Shown here piece after piece: positions 25,130 through 33,071 of a DNA stretch of 60,639 nucleotides. Position 1 is the stretch's first letter. Every line of letters starts with the position of its first letter. This DNA is from Streptomyces sp. NRRL F-2664 (lineage in GTDB: Bacteria > Actinomycetota > Actinomycetes > Streptomycetales > Streptomycetaceae), in the NCBI RefSeq assembly GCF_000719345.1, contig NZ_JOFX01000038.1, forward strand, positions 1-60,639. Reading direction: 5' to 3'. The position numbers and the translations under genes were made by a program. Under the pieces are notes generated by a model that was given only the letters and a program-made list of their open reading frames with translations, was not told the DNA's origin and did no database searches.

Positions 25130-25908
25130 GAAGTGGCTCCTCGGGCGGGGGCGGACGGGGCGGGGGCCGGTGCGCCTGCGGCGTCCCACGGGGGCGGCGC
25201 GCTCTGCTCGGTCCAGGCGGCCAGGGCCTCACCGTCGACGCGGACGATCCCACATGTGTCGGCGTACTCGGCGGCGGGCGCAGTGAAGGAGCTGGTCGTC
25301 ACGAGCACGGCGACATCGGCCTCATGCACCGCGAAACAGGTGCCGCCGAAGCGCTGGAGGTCCTGCGAGCCGACCCGGTTGTCCTCGGCGTAGTGCTTGC
25401 ACTGGAGCACGACACGTCGCCCGTCCGCCGTCGTGGCGAGGACGTCCGCGCCCAGGTCGCCGGCACCGCCGACGACTTCCACCGAGGTGCAGCCGTCGCG
25501 AGCGCACAGGGCGGCCACCGCGTGCTCGAATCCGTCGGCGTCCACCGCGGCGTGGTCGAGCGCCGCGCTCCCGACCTCGGGCAGCTCCACGGGATCGTGC
25601 GGGCACCCGGCGGTCGGCGCGATGCCGGGACGGCGCCGCTCGGGCGCGAAGCCCCACTTCGCCAACAGCACACCCAACAGCAGGACGGCTAGGGCCGCGA
25701 CCGGCATCACCGGGAGCCCGAGGCCGTCCGCCGGGGCGGCCTTCACGAAGGCGGCCACGCCCGCTATGCCGGTGCCGAGCAGACCGAGCGCGAGCACCGC
25801 GTCCCGCCCCATGCCGGTGCGCCCCATGCCGGTGCGCCCCCGGGCTCCGGGCCGCCCGACGGATCCGGCGGCGCGCAGGGACGCGGGCGCGTCCTCCGGT
25901 GTGGTCAT
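25126..25908 (-). CDS. Membrane-anchored Mrr-like restriction endonuclease domain protein
   Basis: The 260-residue protein has a Gly/Arg-rich N-terminus and two hydrophobic segments at about residues 36-58 and 64-87. A PD-(D/E)XK nuclease domain of the Mrr_cat type follows, with GDLGADVLATTADGRRVVLQ and the catalytic QCK right after it, and downstream FGGTCFAVHEADVAVLVTT. Mrr-type enzymes cut modified or foreign DNA. Short membrane-tethered versions are common in actinobacteria with unknown roles. It starts at ATG 25908 behind GGGGGAA and is translationally coupled to the phospholipase D-like gene. Confidence 0.8.
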   Translation of the reverse strand: MTTPEDAPASLRAAGSVGRPGARGRTGMGRTGMGRDAVLALGLLGTGIAGVAAFVKAAPADGLGLPVMPVAALAVLLLGVLLAKWGFAPERRRPGIAPTAGCPHDPVELPEVGSAALDHAAVDADGFEHAVAALCARDGCTSVEVVGGAGDLGADVLATTADGRRVVLQCKHYAEDNRVGSQDLQRFGGTCFAVHEADVAVLVTTSSFTAPAAEYADTCGIVRVDGEALAAWTEQSAPPPWDAAGAPAPAPSAPARGATS

Positions 25909-25935
25909 ACGAGTTCCCCCTTCCGCCCCGGCACA

Positions 25936-25977
25936 CCGCGGTCCCCGCCCCGACCGGTGTCGGGGCGGGGACCGCGG
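25936..25977. terminator. Strong hairpin between the anti-sigma kinase gene and the nuclease gene
   Basis: A perfect 18-bp stem (25936-25953 paired with 25960-25977) with a 6-nt loop CCGGTG. It lies downstream of the leftward five-gene signalling unit and just before the nuclease start, so it likely insulates the two. Confidence 0.85.
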
Positions 25978-26053
25978 CAGACGCCGAAGCCCGTTCGACG
26001 CCCGTATGGCCGAAATTCCGGGACTCAAACCCGACCCCGGATCGGCGGCGGCC

Positions 26054-26521
26054 TCAGTCCGGCAGCGGACCGTCCCGGGGGCCGACCACCGGGCCGAGCG
26101 GCACGACGGCCTCGATGCACTTGCCTCCGTGCGCGCCGGGGGTGATCGTCACGCTGCGCGCGAGGCGGTGCACCAGCGGCCATCCGAAACCGCCCCGCCC
26201 CGTCATCGCGCCGGCGGGGCGAACCGCCGGCTGTGGGGGAGCGGCGCTCACGCCGTCCGACACCCGGAGCCGTACGGCGCTCCCACCGGCGCACAGGACT
26301 GCCTCGAAGCCGAGCAGCCCGCCACCGTGCCGCACGGCGTTCGTGACCAGCTCCGAAGTCACCAGCAGGACGTCGGTGAGGGCGTCCTCCCGGGCGGCGG
26401 AACCGGCCCGCGGGGTCCCGCGGGACTCCCACAGGGCCCGTATGCGGTCACGTGCCTCCCCGGCGTTGCACGGAACGCCGGGGCTCCTGCGGATGTCGCT
26501 CAGAACGGTGGGGTGCAGCAC
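26054..26521 (-). CDS. Anti-sigma factor serine kinase, RsbW-like HATPase
   Basis: The 155-residue GHKL ATPase has an N box ELVTNAVRHGGG, a G1-like SDGVSAAPP and a G2 box GGFGWPLVHRL. Such kinases bind a sigma factor and phosphorylate a STAS partner on Ser/Thr. The GTG start at 26521 has a GAGGAGG site. It is the last gene of a five-gene leftward unit whose preceding cistron encodes a STAS protein, the natural partner. No sigma factor gene is adjacent. Confidence 0.87.
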   Translation of the reverse strand: MLHPTVLSDIRRSPGVPCNAGEARDRIRALWESRGTPRAGSAAREDALTDVLLVTSELVTNAVRHGGGLLGFEAVLCAGGSAVRLRVSDGVSAAPPQPAVRPAGAMTGRGGFGWPLVHRLARSVTITPGAHGGKCIEAVVPLGPVVGPRDGPLPD

Positions 26522-26542
26522 CGTTCACCTCCTCGTACGTCC

Positions 26543-26914
26543 TCAGCCCGTGCGGGGTGGGACGATCATGACTGCGCCCTCGGCCACGCTGGGCGCGGTG
26601 GCGAAGGCCAGGTCGGCGCCGGTGAGCTCCAGCAGCCGGGCCAGCCGGCCCGGCACGGTCCCCGCCAGGACCACCGGCCGGTCCAGGGCGGGCTGCAGCA
26701 TGACGCTGAGCGCGGTCGAGTCCACGAAGGTGACCCCGGCCACGTCCAGGACGTACCGGGAGACACCGGGCGCTGCGGGATCCATCGCGGTCCGCAGGTC
26801 GGCCACGTTGTCCATGTCGAACTCTCCCGCCATCACGACGATGCGCACATCCCCGTCGGACCGGGTCTCGACATGGCTGCGTGCTTCGGCATTGTGCGTG
26901 TCCATGCTGCTCAC
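26543..26914 (-). CDS. STAS anti-anti-sigma factor
   Basis: The 123-residue STAS domain protein has the strand-helix motif VTFVDSTALSVML, in which Ser is the expected phosphorylation site. The GTG at 26914 is chosen because GGGGAAG lies 6 nt upstream; ATG 26905 and an open frame to 26953 are alternatives. It is followed 21 bp later by the HATPase gene and preceded by a response regulator. Unphosphorylated STAS protein should bind the kinase and free a sigma factor; the REC-PP2C phosphatase at the head of the unit is the likely reactivator. Confidence 0.85.
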   Translation of the reverse strand: MSSMDTHNAEARSHVETRSDGDVRIVVMAGEFDMDNVADLRTAMDPAAPGVSRYVLDVAGVTFVDSTALSVMLQPALDRPVVLAGTVPGRLARLLELTGADLAFATAPSVAEGAVMIVPPRTG

Positions 26915-26983
26915 GTCCGTCTTCCCCACATTTCCGTTCGCATTCCAGAACATTTCCGCTTCGCTCTCGGCCCGGCCACGCCC

Positions 26984-27442
26984 TCACCCCGTCCGGGGCA
27001 GCTTGACCACGGTGACGAAGAAGTCGTCGATCTGCTGGATCGCCCGGATGAACTGGTCGAGGTCCACCGGCTTCGTGACGTAGGCGTTGGCGTGCAGCTT
27101 GTAACTGCGCAGGATGTCCTCCTCGGCGGCCGAGGTGGTGAGCACGACGACGGGGATGTGGCTCAGGTCCGGATCCGTCTTGATCTGTTCGAGGACCTGC
27201 CGTCCGTCGTACTTGGGCAGGTTCAGGTCCAGCAGGATCAGGTCGGGGCGCGGCGCGTCGACGTGCTCGCCCCGGCGGTAGAGGAAGTCCAGGGCCTCCA
27301 GCCCGTCCCGCACCACGTGCAGCACGTTCCCGATCTTGTTGTCCTCGAAGGCCTCGCGGGTCATCAGCTCGTCGCCCGCGTCGTCCTCGACCAGCAGGAC
27401 GACGGCGGGGGCGGCCTGGGGCCGGTCTGCGGGAGTGCTCAT
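26984..27442 (-). CDS. Single-domain response regulator (Rcp1-like)
   Basis: The 152-residue protein is one receiver domain with acidic pocket VEDDAGDE, phospho-Asp in LILLDLNLPKYDG, the switch Thr in VVVLTTSA and Lys in YVTKPVD. The LNLPKYDGR motif and length match Rcp1-type regulators that pair with phytochrome-like kinases and have no output domain. Its ATG overlaps the stop of the upstream kinase gene (ATGA), so that kinase is its probable phosphodonor. Confidence 0.9.
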   Translation of the reverse strand: MSTPADRPQAAPAVVLLVEDDAGDELMTREAFEDNKIGNVLHVVRDGLEALDFLYRRGEHVDAPRPDLILLDLNLPKYDGRQVLEQIKTDPDLSHIPVVVLTTSAAEEDILRSYKLHANAYVTKPVDLDQFIRAIQQIDDFFVTVVKLPRTG

Positions 27443-29160
27443 CGGACGGTTCCTTCGGTGGGTACGGGGGAGGGGGACGCATGGGTGCCGGGACCGGATG
27501 CGGCGTCGGGCTCCGCAGCGGAGGCGGTGTCGGGCTCGGCGGCGGCACCGGCGCCGGACGCCGTGTTCTCGGCCGCGGCGGCGACGGGCAGCGTGAAGAC
27601 GATCCGTGTGCCCTCCCGGTGGTCGGTGTCGATCCGGATGCGGCCGCCCGCGTGCTCCACGATCTTCTTGCAGAGCGAGAGTCCGATGCCGGTGCCGCCG
27701 TAGGTCTCCCGGCCGTGCAGCCGCTGGAAGATCACGAAGACCTTCTCCGCGAACTCCGCCGGCACGCCGATGCCGTTGTCGGTGACCGTGAAGGTGTGGA
27801 AGCCGGGCTCCGCGGCGGGATCGTCGACCAGAGCCACCTCGACGCGCGGTGCCCGGTCCGGCGAGCGGAACTTGACGGCGTTGCCCACCAGGTTCTGCCA
27901 GAGCATGGTCAGCAGGGTCGGATCGCCCACCACGTCCGGGAGCCGCTCGGGCCGGACGATCTCCGCGCCGCTCTCCTCCACGGCCGCGGCCAGGTTGCGC
28001 AGGGCCCGGTCCAGCGGGCCGTCCATCGCGACCGTCTCGCGCGCGTCCTGGACGCGGCCCACCCGCGAGAAGGTCAGGAGGTCGTTGATGAGCACCTGCA
28101 TCCTCTTGGCGCCGTCCACGGCGAAGCCGATGTACTGGGCGCCCCGTTCGTCGAGCTGGTCGCCGTAGCGCTTCTCCAGCAGCTGGCAGAACGAGGCCAC
28201 CTTGCGCAGCGGCTCCTGCAGGTCGTGCGACGCCACGTACGCGAACTGCTCCAGTTCGGCGTTGGAGCGGCGCAGCTCCATCGCCTGCGCGTCCAGCTCG
28301 GCGGCGATGCGGTCGAGCCGCTCGGCGTTGCTCCGCGAGGCGTTCAGTTCGGCCACCGTGCGGTGCCGCATGGCCTCCACCGAGCGGGCGAGCGCCCGCA
28401 GGTCGGAGGGGCCCTGCAGGGAGATCTCCTCCTCGAAGGCGCCGTCCGCGACACGCTGGGAAGCCGTCCGCACCTTGGCGAGCGGGCGCAGCACGCCCAC
28501 GTGCAGCAGGACCGCGAGGGCGGTGCCCGCCAGCAGGAACGCCGCGACAATCGCCAGCAGGATGTGGTCGCGCTGCGTACGGGCTTCGCCGAAGGTGGTG
28601 CGGGCCTCGGCCTGCATGCCGTCCAGGTGCGCCTGCTGGGTGGCGATCCGGCGGCGTACCTCGTCGAAGAGGTCCTTGCCGGTTTGGAGGGAGGGGGGCG
28701 CGGTGCCGTTGTCCACGGAGGAGACGGCCGGGGCCGCGAACTGCTCGCGCCAGCTGCGGGCCGCCTCCTGCACGGCCGCCAGGTCCTCGCGCGCCCTCTT
28801 GTCGCCGCCCAGGACCTTCGCCAGGCGCTCGGCGGAGGCGGTCTCGTCGGCCAGACCGCGCTCGTACGGCTCCAGGAGCGCGGGCTCGTCGGCCAGCAGG
28901 TAGCCGCGCACGCCGGTCTCCTGGTCCAGCAGGGCCGTCTCCAACCGCAGGGCGTCCCGCTGGGCGGGCAGGATCCCGTCGACCAGCCGGTTCCCCACCG
29001 TGGTGGTGTGCGACAGCAGGGTGGCGCCGAGGGCGCCGGTGCCGACGACCATGAGGGCCAGGACGACGAGCACGGTCGTCAGCCAGGTCTGCAGGCTCGG
29101 CCCTCCGCGGCCCGGGGCGCGCCCTCGGGACGTTGCGGAAGGCTGTGCGGGGATGGTCAC
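27439..29160 (-). CDS. Membrane sensor histidine kinase with CHASE3 and HAMP domains
   Basis: The 573-residue protein has one N-terminal membrane helix (TTVLVVLALMVVGTGALGAT) and an extracytoplasmic CHASE3-like domain with LLDQETGVRGYLLADE. A second helix (ILLAIVAAFLLAGTALAVLL), HAMP and a coiled coil follow. HisKA has His in FAYVASHDLQEPLRKV, and the HATPase has QNLVGNAVKF, DNGIGV and GGTGIGLSLCKKI. The HisKA type is that of phytochrome-like kinases paired with Rcp1 regulators, matching the next gene. The Ala/Ser/Thr/Pro-rich C-terminal tail is disordered. GTG 29160 overlaps the upstream stop (GTGA). Confidence 0.92.
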   Translation of the reverse strand: MTIPAQPSATSRGRAPGRGGPSLQTWLTTVLVVLALMVVGTGALGATLLSHTTTVGNRLVDGILPAQRDALRLETALLDQETGVRGYLLADEPALLEPYERGLADETASAERLAKVLGGDKRAREDLAAVQEAARSWREQFAAPAVSSVDNGTAPPSLQTGKDLFDEVRRRIATQQAHLDGMQAEARTTFGEARTQRDHILLAIVAAFLLAGTALAVLLHVGVLRPLAKVRTASQRVADGAFEEEISLQGPSDLRALARSVEAMRHRTVAELNASRSNAERLDRIAAELDAQAMELRRSNAELEQFAYVASHDLQEPLRKVASFCQLLEKRYGDQLDERGAQYIGFAVDGAKRMQVLINDLLTFSRVGRVQDARETVAMDGPLDRALRNLAAAVEESGAEIVRPERLPDVVGDPTLLTMLWQNLVGNAVKFRSPDRAPRVEVALVDDPAAEPGFHTFTVTDNGIGVPAEFAEKVFVIFQRLHGRETYGGTGIGLSLCKKIVEHAGGRIRIDTDHREGTRIVFTLPVAAAAENTASGAGAAAEPDTASAAEPDAASGPGTHASPSPVPTEGTVR

Positions 29161-30449
29161 GTGGGGGAGTTCCATTCCAGGTGGAGGACGGCGACATCGT
29201 CGGCCAGACCGCCCCAGTCCGCGGCAAGGGCCTGCGCCGTCTGGATCAGGGTGTCGACGAACGGTTCCGCGGGCAGCTCGGCGTGCTTGCGGGCGATTTC
29301 CAGCAGGCCGGTCTCGTCGAGGCGGTCGGGACCGGGGCCGACGCGCCCCTCGATCAGGCCGTCCGTGAAGAGCATCACGGCGCCGTCCGCCTCCAGGTCC
29401 ACGTCGGTGACGGGCCAGCCGGCGCCCCAGCCGGGCACGAGGCCCAGGGCGGGCCCTCCCGGCACGGTGCGCAGCTCCACGCCGGCCGCCGAACGGACCA
29501 GGAAGCCGGGGTGCCCGGCGCGCTGCACCGAGACGGCGCGGGCGCCCGCGGGACGCGTGACGCAGACCAGTGTGGCGAAGATCTCGGGACCGGAGCGCTC
29601 CGCCAGCAGGATCCGCTCCAGCAGGCCGAGCAGTTCGGCGCCGCGGGCCCCGGCCATGACGAAGGACCGCCAGGCCACCCGCAGGCACACGCCGAGCGCC
29701 GCTTCGCTCGGGCCGTGGCCCGAGACGTCGCCGACGACGGCATGCGTGGCCCCGTCGGGGGTCTGCACGACGTCGTAGAAGTCCCCGCCGAGCAGCGTCT
29801 GGGACCGTCCCGGGTGGTAGCGGGCGCAGACGGTGACGGCGTCGGCCGCGTCCTCCAGCAGCAGCGGCGTCGGCAGCAGGCCGCGTTCGAGGCGTGCGTT
29901 CTCCTCCGCGCGCAGCCGGCCCGCCTGGAGGGCGGACGCCGCCAGCTCGGTGCGCTTGCGCTGGATCGCGTACCGGATGGCCCGCATGAAGACGTCGGGC
30001 TCCAGACGTCCCTTGACCAGGTAGTCCTGGGCTCCGGCCGCGACGGCCGCCAGGCCCGCCTGCTCCTCCGACAGTCCCGTCAGGACGACGACCGCGGACT
30101 CGGCGGACACGGCGAGGACCTTCTTCAGCCCGTCGAGCCCCTGGGCATCGGGCAGGTGCAGGTCCAGCAGGACGCACTCGGGCGCCTCCGCCTCCAGCAC
30201 ATCCAGGGCGCCGGCAAGGGACCGGGCCCGACCGAGGCGGACCTCGATCCCGCTGTCCTCCACCAGCTCCTCGACGAGCACGGCGTCGCCCTCGTCGTCC
30301 TCGATGAGCAGGACGTACGGCGGTGCGCCGTTCCACAGCGCCAGCGAGTCCTCCGCCCTGTCCGCGGATGCCGACGGAGGAGGAATCACCGCCTGCTGCG
30401 GCGCGGGGGCGGCCGGGCGCTGGGCGCCGAGCCCGGAGGTGCTCACCAT
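29157..30449 (-). CDS. Response-regulator-linked PP2C (SpoIIE-type) phosphatase
   Basis: The 430-residue protein has a receiver domain at about 44-165 (IEDDEGD, phospho-Asp in CVLLDLHLPDAQG, Lys in YLVKGRL), a short coiled linker (RAEENARLERGLLP) and a PP2C domain at about 200-430 (GGDFYDVV, GDVSGHG, FTDGLIEGR, DDVAVLHLEW). This is the RsbU/RssB-like layout in which receiver phosphorylation controls phosphatase activity on a STAS protein. It heads the unit PP2C-HK-RR-STAS-HATPase, so the kinase two-component step and the partner switch are probably linked here. The start is ATG 30449; a promoter lies about 70 bp upstream. Confidence 0.92.
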   Translation of the reverse strand: MVSTSGLGAQRPAAPAPQQAVIPPPSASADRAEDSLALWNGAPPYVLLIEDDEGDAVLVEELVEDSGIEVRLGRARSLAGALDVLEAEAPECVLLDLHLPDAQGLDGLKKVLAVSAESAVVVLTGLSEEQAGLAAVAAGAQDYLVKGRLEPDVFMRAIRYAIQRKRTELAASALQAGRLRAEENARLERGLLPTPLLLEDAADAVTVCARYHPGRSQTLLGGDFYDVVQTPDGATHAVVGDVSGHGPSEAALGVCLRVAWRSFVMAGARGAELLGLLERILLAERSGPEIFATLVCVTRPAGARAVSVQRAGHPGFLVRSAAGVELRTVPGGPALGLVPGWGAGWPVTDVDLEADGAVMLFTDGLIEGRVGPGPDRLDETGLLEIARKHAELPAEPFVDTLIQTAQALAADWGGLADDVAVLHLEWNSPT

Positions 30450-30516
30450 GGCGTCGCGTCAGTCCCTTCTCGTTTCGGACGGCGGACGCCCGTCGGACGC
30501 GTGGTTGCGTCGGGTA

Positions 30517-30546
30517 AGCCTAGAGTGATCATTTGCCGCTGGGCAA
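30517..30546 (-). promoter_or_regulatory. Promoter with overlapping TTGCC-N4-GGCAA operator
   Basis: On the minus strand TTGCCC (30546-30541) and TAGGCT (30522-30517) are separated by 18 nt, a good match to housekeeping Streptomyces promoters. The palindrome TTGCC/GGCAA (30533-30537 and 30542-30546) covers the -35 box, so a bound repressor would block transcription of the five-gene unit. A MarR gene lies immediately next door and is the obvious candidate. Confidence 0.65.
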
Positions 30547-30634
30547 TATTTTACGAACTCAATGATTCTGCCATGCCCTGGGGGCCTGCCGGCAGCGGCT
30601 GCCGGGTGAGCGGGCCCACTCGGGGCCCGGGCCG

Positions 30635-31168
30635 TCAGGCGCTGTCCTGGACGCGGGCCGGAGCCGGCTCGCCGGATGCCGGCGCGGGGGAGCCGTCGGC
30701 GGGCGGCCCACCGCTCGGGTACGTCTCCGCGGCCGCCTCCCGGAACGCCGCCAGCCCCGCCACCAGCGCGTCCAGCGCCTCGGGCGCCATCCGCCCGAGT
30801 ACCGCCGACAGCTCGCGCACCCGGATCGCCCGCCGCTCCTCCAGCAGCGCCCGCCCGACGGGCGTGAGCCGGACCTCCACCTCGCGCCGCCGGGACGGGT
30901 GCTGCGAGCGGGTCAGCAGGCCCATCGCCTCCAGCCGGTCGCAGAGGCGGGTCACCGACGGCGGACGGGAGCCCAGCACCTCGCTCAGGGTCCGCAGGTT
31001 GACGCCCTCGGCGCCCTCCACCGCGAGCAGGGCCCGCAGCTGCGACGGTGACACCGCGGGCGCCGCACCGTCCTGGCCCCTGGCATGCAGCACCGCGAGG
31101 AGTTCCGCCGCGGCGGCGACCGCCGCGGCCGAGTCCTCGTACGCGCCGGAGCGGCCGGGACGGGGCAT
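30635..31168 (-). CDS. MarR family transcriptional regulator
   Basis: The 177-residue winged-helix protein has the recognition-helix region VNLRTLSEVLGSRPPSVTRL, then CDRLEAMGLLTR, with the wing RREVEVRLTPVGRALLEER. The C-terminal tail is Pro/Ala-rich. MarR proteins bind palindromes as dimers and usually respond to small ligands or oxidants. ATG 31168 gives the shortest full domain; the ribosome site is weak. It lies just downstream (leftward) of a PP2C gene and upstream of the palindrome-bearing promoter at 30517-30546. A clear paralogue sits beyond the phosphatase gene. Confidence 0.87.
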   Translation of the reverse strand: MPRPGRSGAYEDSAAAVAAAAELLAVLHARGQDGAAPAVSPSQLRALLAVEGAEGVNLRTLSEVLGSRPPSVTRLCDRLEAMGLLTRSQHPSRRREVEVRLTPVGRALLEERRAIRVRELSAVLGRMAPEALDALVAGLAAFREAAAETYPSGGPPADGSPAPASGEPAPARVQDSA

Positions 31169-31226
31169 GCCACCACTGTGCCACCGTCCGGCCCGCTCGG
31201 CGCCCACCGGGCCCACCACCCCCGCC

Positions 31227-32459
31227 CTACACCAGGTCGCCCTGCGGCCCGCCCGCGGCCGGCTGCGCACCGGGGCGGCCGTGCCAGTCCAGGCAGACGA
31301 CCATCGCATCGTCGGCGGCGTCCCCGCCGCCCCGGTACCCCGGCAGCTCCTCCAGCAGCGCCCGGGGCACCTGCGACGGGGGCAGCAGCCGCGTGTTCAT
31401 CACGGCCCGCGTCAGGGCGTGCAGGGCGTACGGCTCCCCGACGGGGGAAAGGACGTCGTAGACGCCGTCGCTCAGGAAGAACAGCCGGTCCCCGGGCAGG
31501 ACCCGGAAGTGCTGGGAGGTGTAGACGGTGTCCTCGAACATGCCGAGCGGCAGCTGCGCCTCCAGCGTGCACGGCTCCACGACCCCGGCGCGCAGCCGCC
31601 AGATGCGCGGCGACCCGGCGTCGATCACCTCGACCTCGCCGGTGCCCAGGTCGAAGCGCAGCAGCAGCATCGCCAGGTGCAGCCGCCCCTGATACTGGCC
31701 GTAGACGGCCTGGTCCGCCAGGGCCGCCTGGTCGGCGAGGCTCAGGCCGGCCCGCCGGGCGTTGCGCAGGGCGCTGACCGCCAGGCTGGTCAGCAGCGCC
31801 GCGTCGATGCCCTCGCCCATGCCGTTGTTCACCGTCAGCGTCAGGTGGTCGGCGGAGGCCGACCAGTCGAAGCTGTCGCCGAAGATGGCGTACGCGGGCT
31901 CCAGTTGCGCCCCGAGGTCGTACTCGGGCCGGGAGCAGGACCGCCCCGGCAGGAGCTGCCACTGCATCTCGGCGGCCAGCGTGAGCCGCTTGGCCCGCCG
32001 CGCCTGGAGGAAGAAGTCGGTGTCCCGGTCGGCGACGAGGATCTCGTGGGCCAACGCGTCGGCCACGTCCTGCAGCGCGTCGAGCAGGCCGCCCACCGGG
32101 ACGCCGACCGGGTAGTGCACGCTCAGCACCCCCAGCCGGTCCCCCCGCACGCTCACCGGCAGGTGCACGGTCGTCCCCCCGCCCTCCCCGGCGACCATGT
32201 ACGCCTCCTGCGCGCCGTACGCCCGGCCCTCGGGGCTGTTGTACGCCGACACGGAATCGGCGGTGAAGGGTTGCGCGGTGACGGGCTGGAGCCGCGCCGA
32301 GGCGTAGTCCGCCATCAGCAGCTCGGCGCCGACCGCCCCGTGGTCGCGCCCCAGGATGCGGCGGACCTCCTCGACCAGCTCGTGCGGGGCGGCGCCGCGC
32401 AGCACGCGCTCGACGTTCCCACCGCCCCTGACACCCTCGCCGCATACGCCTTCAGTCAC
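31227..32459 (-). CDS. GAF-PP2C (SpoIIE-type) phosphatase
   Basis: The protein of about 410 residues has an N-terminal GAF-like sensory part (HLPVSVRGDRLGVLSVHYPV) and a C-terminal PP2C domain. The acidic motifs are weaker than usual: GDSFDWSASADHLTLTV replaces GGDFYD and NNGMGEGIDAALL replaces GDVxGHG, while FFLSDGVYD and DAADDAMVVCLDW are kept. Metal binding may differ, so activity should not be taken for granted. The start is uncertain: GTG 32459 is used; an upstream TTG at 32492 has no site. The gene is flanked by two MarR genes, the farther one divergent. Confidence 0.78.
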   Translation of the reverse strand: MTEGVCGEGVRGGGNVERVLRGAAPHELVEEVRRILGRDHGAVGAELLMADYASARLQPVTAQPFTADSVSAYNSPEGRAYGAQEAYMVAGEGGGTTVHLPVSVRGDRLGVLSVHYPVGVPVGGLLDALQDVADALAHEILVADRDTDFFLQARRAKRLTLAAEMQWQLLPGRSCSRPEYDLGAQLEPAYAIFGDSFDWSASADHLTLTVNNGMGEGIDAALLTSLAVSALRNARRAGLSLADQAALADQAVYGQYQGRLHLAMLLLRFDLGTGEVEVIDAGSPRIWRLRAGVVEPCTLEAQLPLGMFEDTVYTSQHFRVLPGDRLFFLSDGVYDVLSPVGEPYALHALTRAVMNTRLLPPSQVPRALLEELPGYRGGGDAADDAMVVCLDWHGRPGAQPAAGGPQGDLV

Positions 32460-32560
32460 CGGTCCCGTACCTGTCTCGCTCGCAACTGCCAAGATGGGGG
32501 ACCACGACGCCGCCGGTCCGCCGGGGAAGGGCTGCGCGTGTGTCCGGTAGGGAGTGTCAC

Positions 32561-33061
32561 ATGAGTCAGCGGCCGATCGGCTCCCCGCGGCCCTCCGTGT
32601 CGGCGGTGGTGGAGATGAGCGCGCTGATCGAGCTGCTGGAGGTGGTCTGGGAGCGCGGCCGGGACACCGCCGGCGCCCCGCCGGTCTCCTCCGCGCAGGC
32701 CCGCGTCCTGTTCCTCGTCGACGGCAACGACCGACTGAACCTGCGCGAACTCGGCCGGCTGCTGGAAGCGGCCCCGCCGTCCGTCAGCCGCCTGTGCGAC
32801 CGCCTGCAGGCGGTGGGCTTCCTCGAACGGCACCCCGGGGCCGACGACCGCCGCGAAGTCCTGCTCACGCTGTCCCCGGCGGGCCGCGCGTACCTCGAAG
32901 GCCTGCGCGCCCGCAGACAGGAGGTGCTCGCCGAGGCGATGGCGCAGATGCCGGAAGCCTCCCGCGCCGCACTGGCGACCGGCCTCGCCGACTTCTGCGC
33001 GGCCGTCACGAAGCCCCTGCGGTTGCCGTCCTCCGAGTCCTTCTCCTCCCGAACGGCCTGA
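32561..33061 (+). CDS. MarR family transcriptional regulator (paralogue)
   Basis: The 166-residue protein has LNLRELGRLLEAAPPSVSRL, then CDRLQAVGFLER, with the wing RREVLLTLSPAGRAYLEGL, matching the other MarR protein at most of these positions. The ATG at 32561 follows a GGGAG site. It is transcribed divergently from the PP2C gene with a spacer of about 100 bp, where it may bind and autoregulate. A Ser-rich tail ends the protein. The pair of MarR regulators around one phosphatase looks like a duplicated control cassette. Confidence 0.87.
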   Translation: MSQRPIGSPRPSVSAVVEMSALIELLEVVWERGRDTAGAPPVSSAQARVLFLVDGNDRLNLRELGRLLEAAPPSVSRLCDRLQAVGFLERHPGADDRREVLLTLSPAGRAYLEGLRARRQEVLAEAMAQMPEASRAALATGLADFCAAVTKPLRLPSSESFSSRTA

Positions 33062-33071
33062 CCGTCCGCCT

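Noticed and set aside
23924..25908. Known named defence system
   Set aside because: The Mrr-like plus phospholipase D-like pair does not match a system I can name with confidence, so only the domain content is reported.
32460..32560. A TTGGCA-N17-TACGGG promoter and weak repeat before the GAF-PP2C gene
   Set aside because: The -10 box would lie only 3-4 nt before the GTG start and the repeat is too imperfect to call an operator.
29133..32564. A 1143-codon open frame on the plus strand across the phosphatase and MarR genes
   Set aside because: It spans several intergenic regions and real minus-strand genes with clear domains; its composition is the shadow of GC-rich codons.
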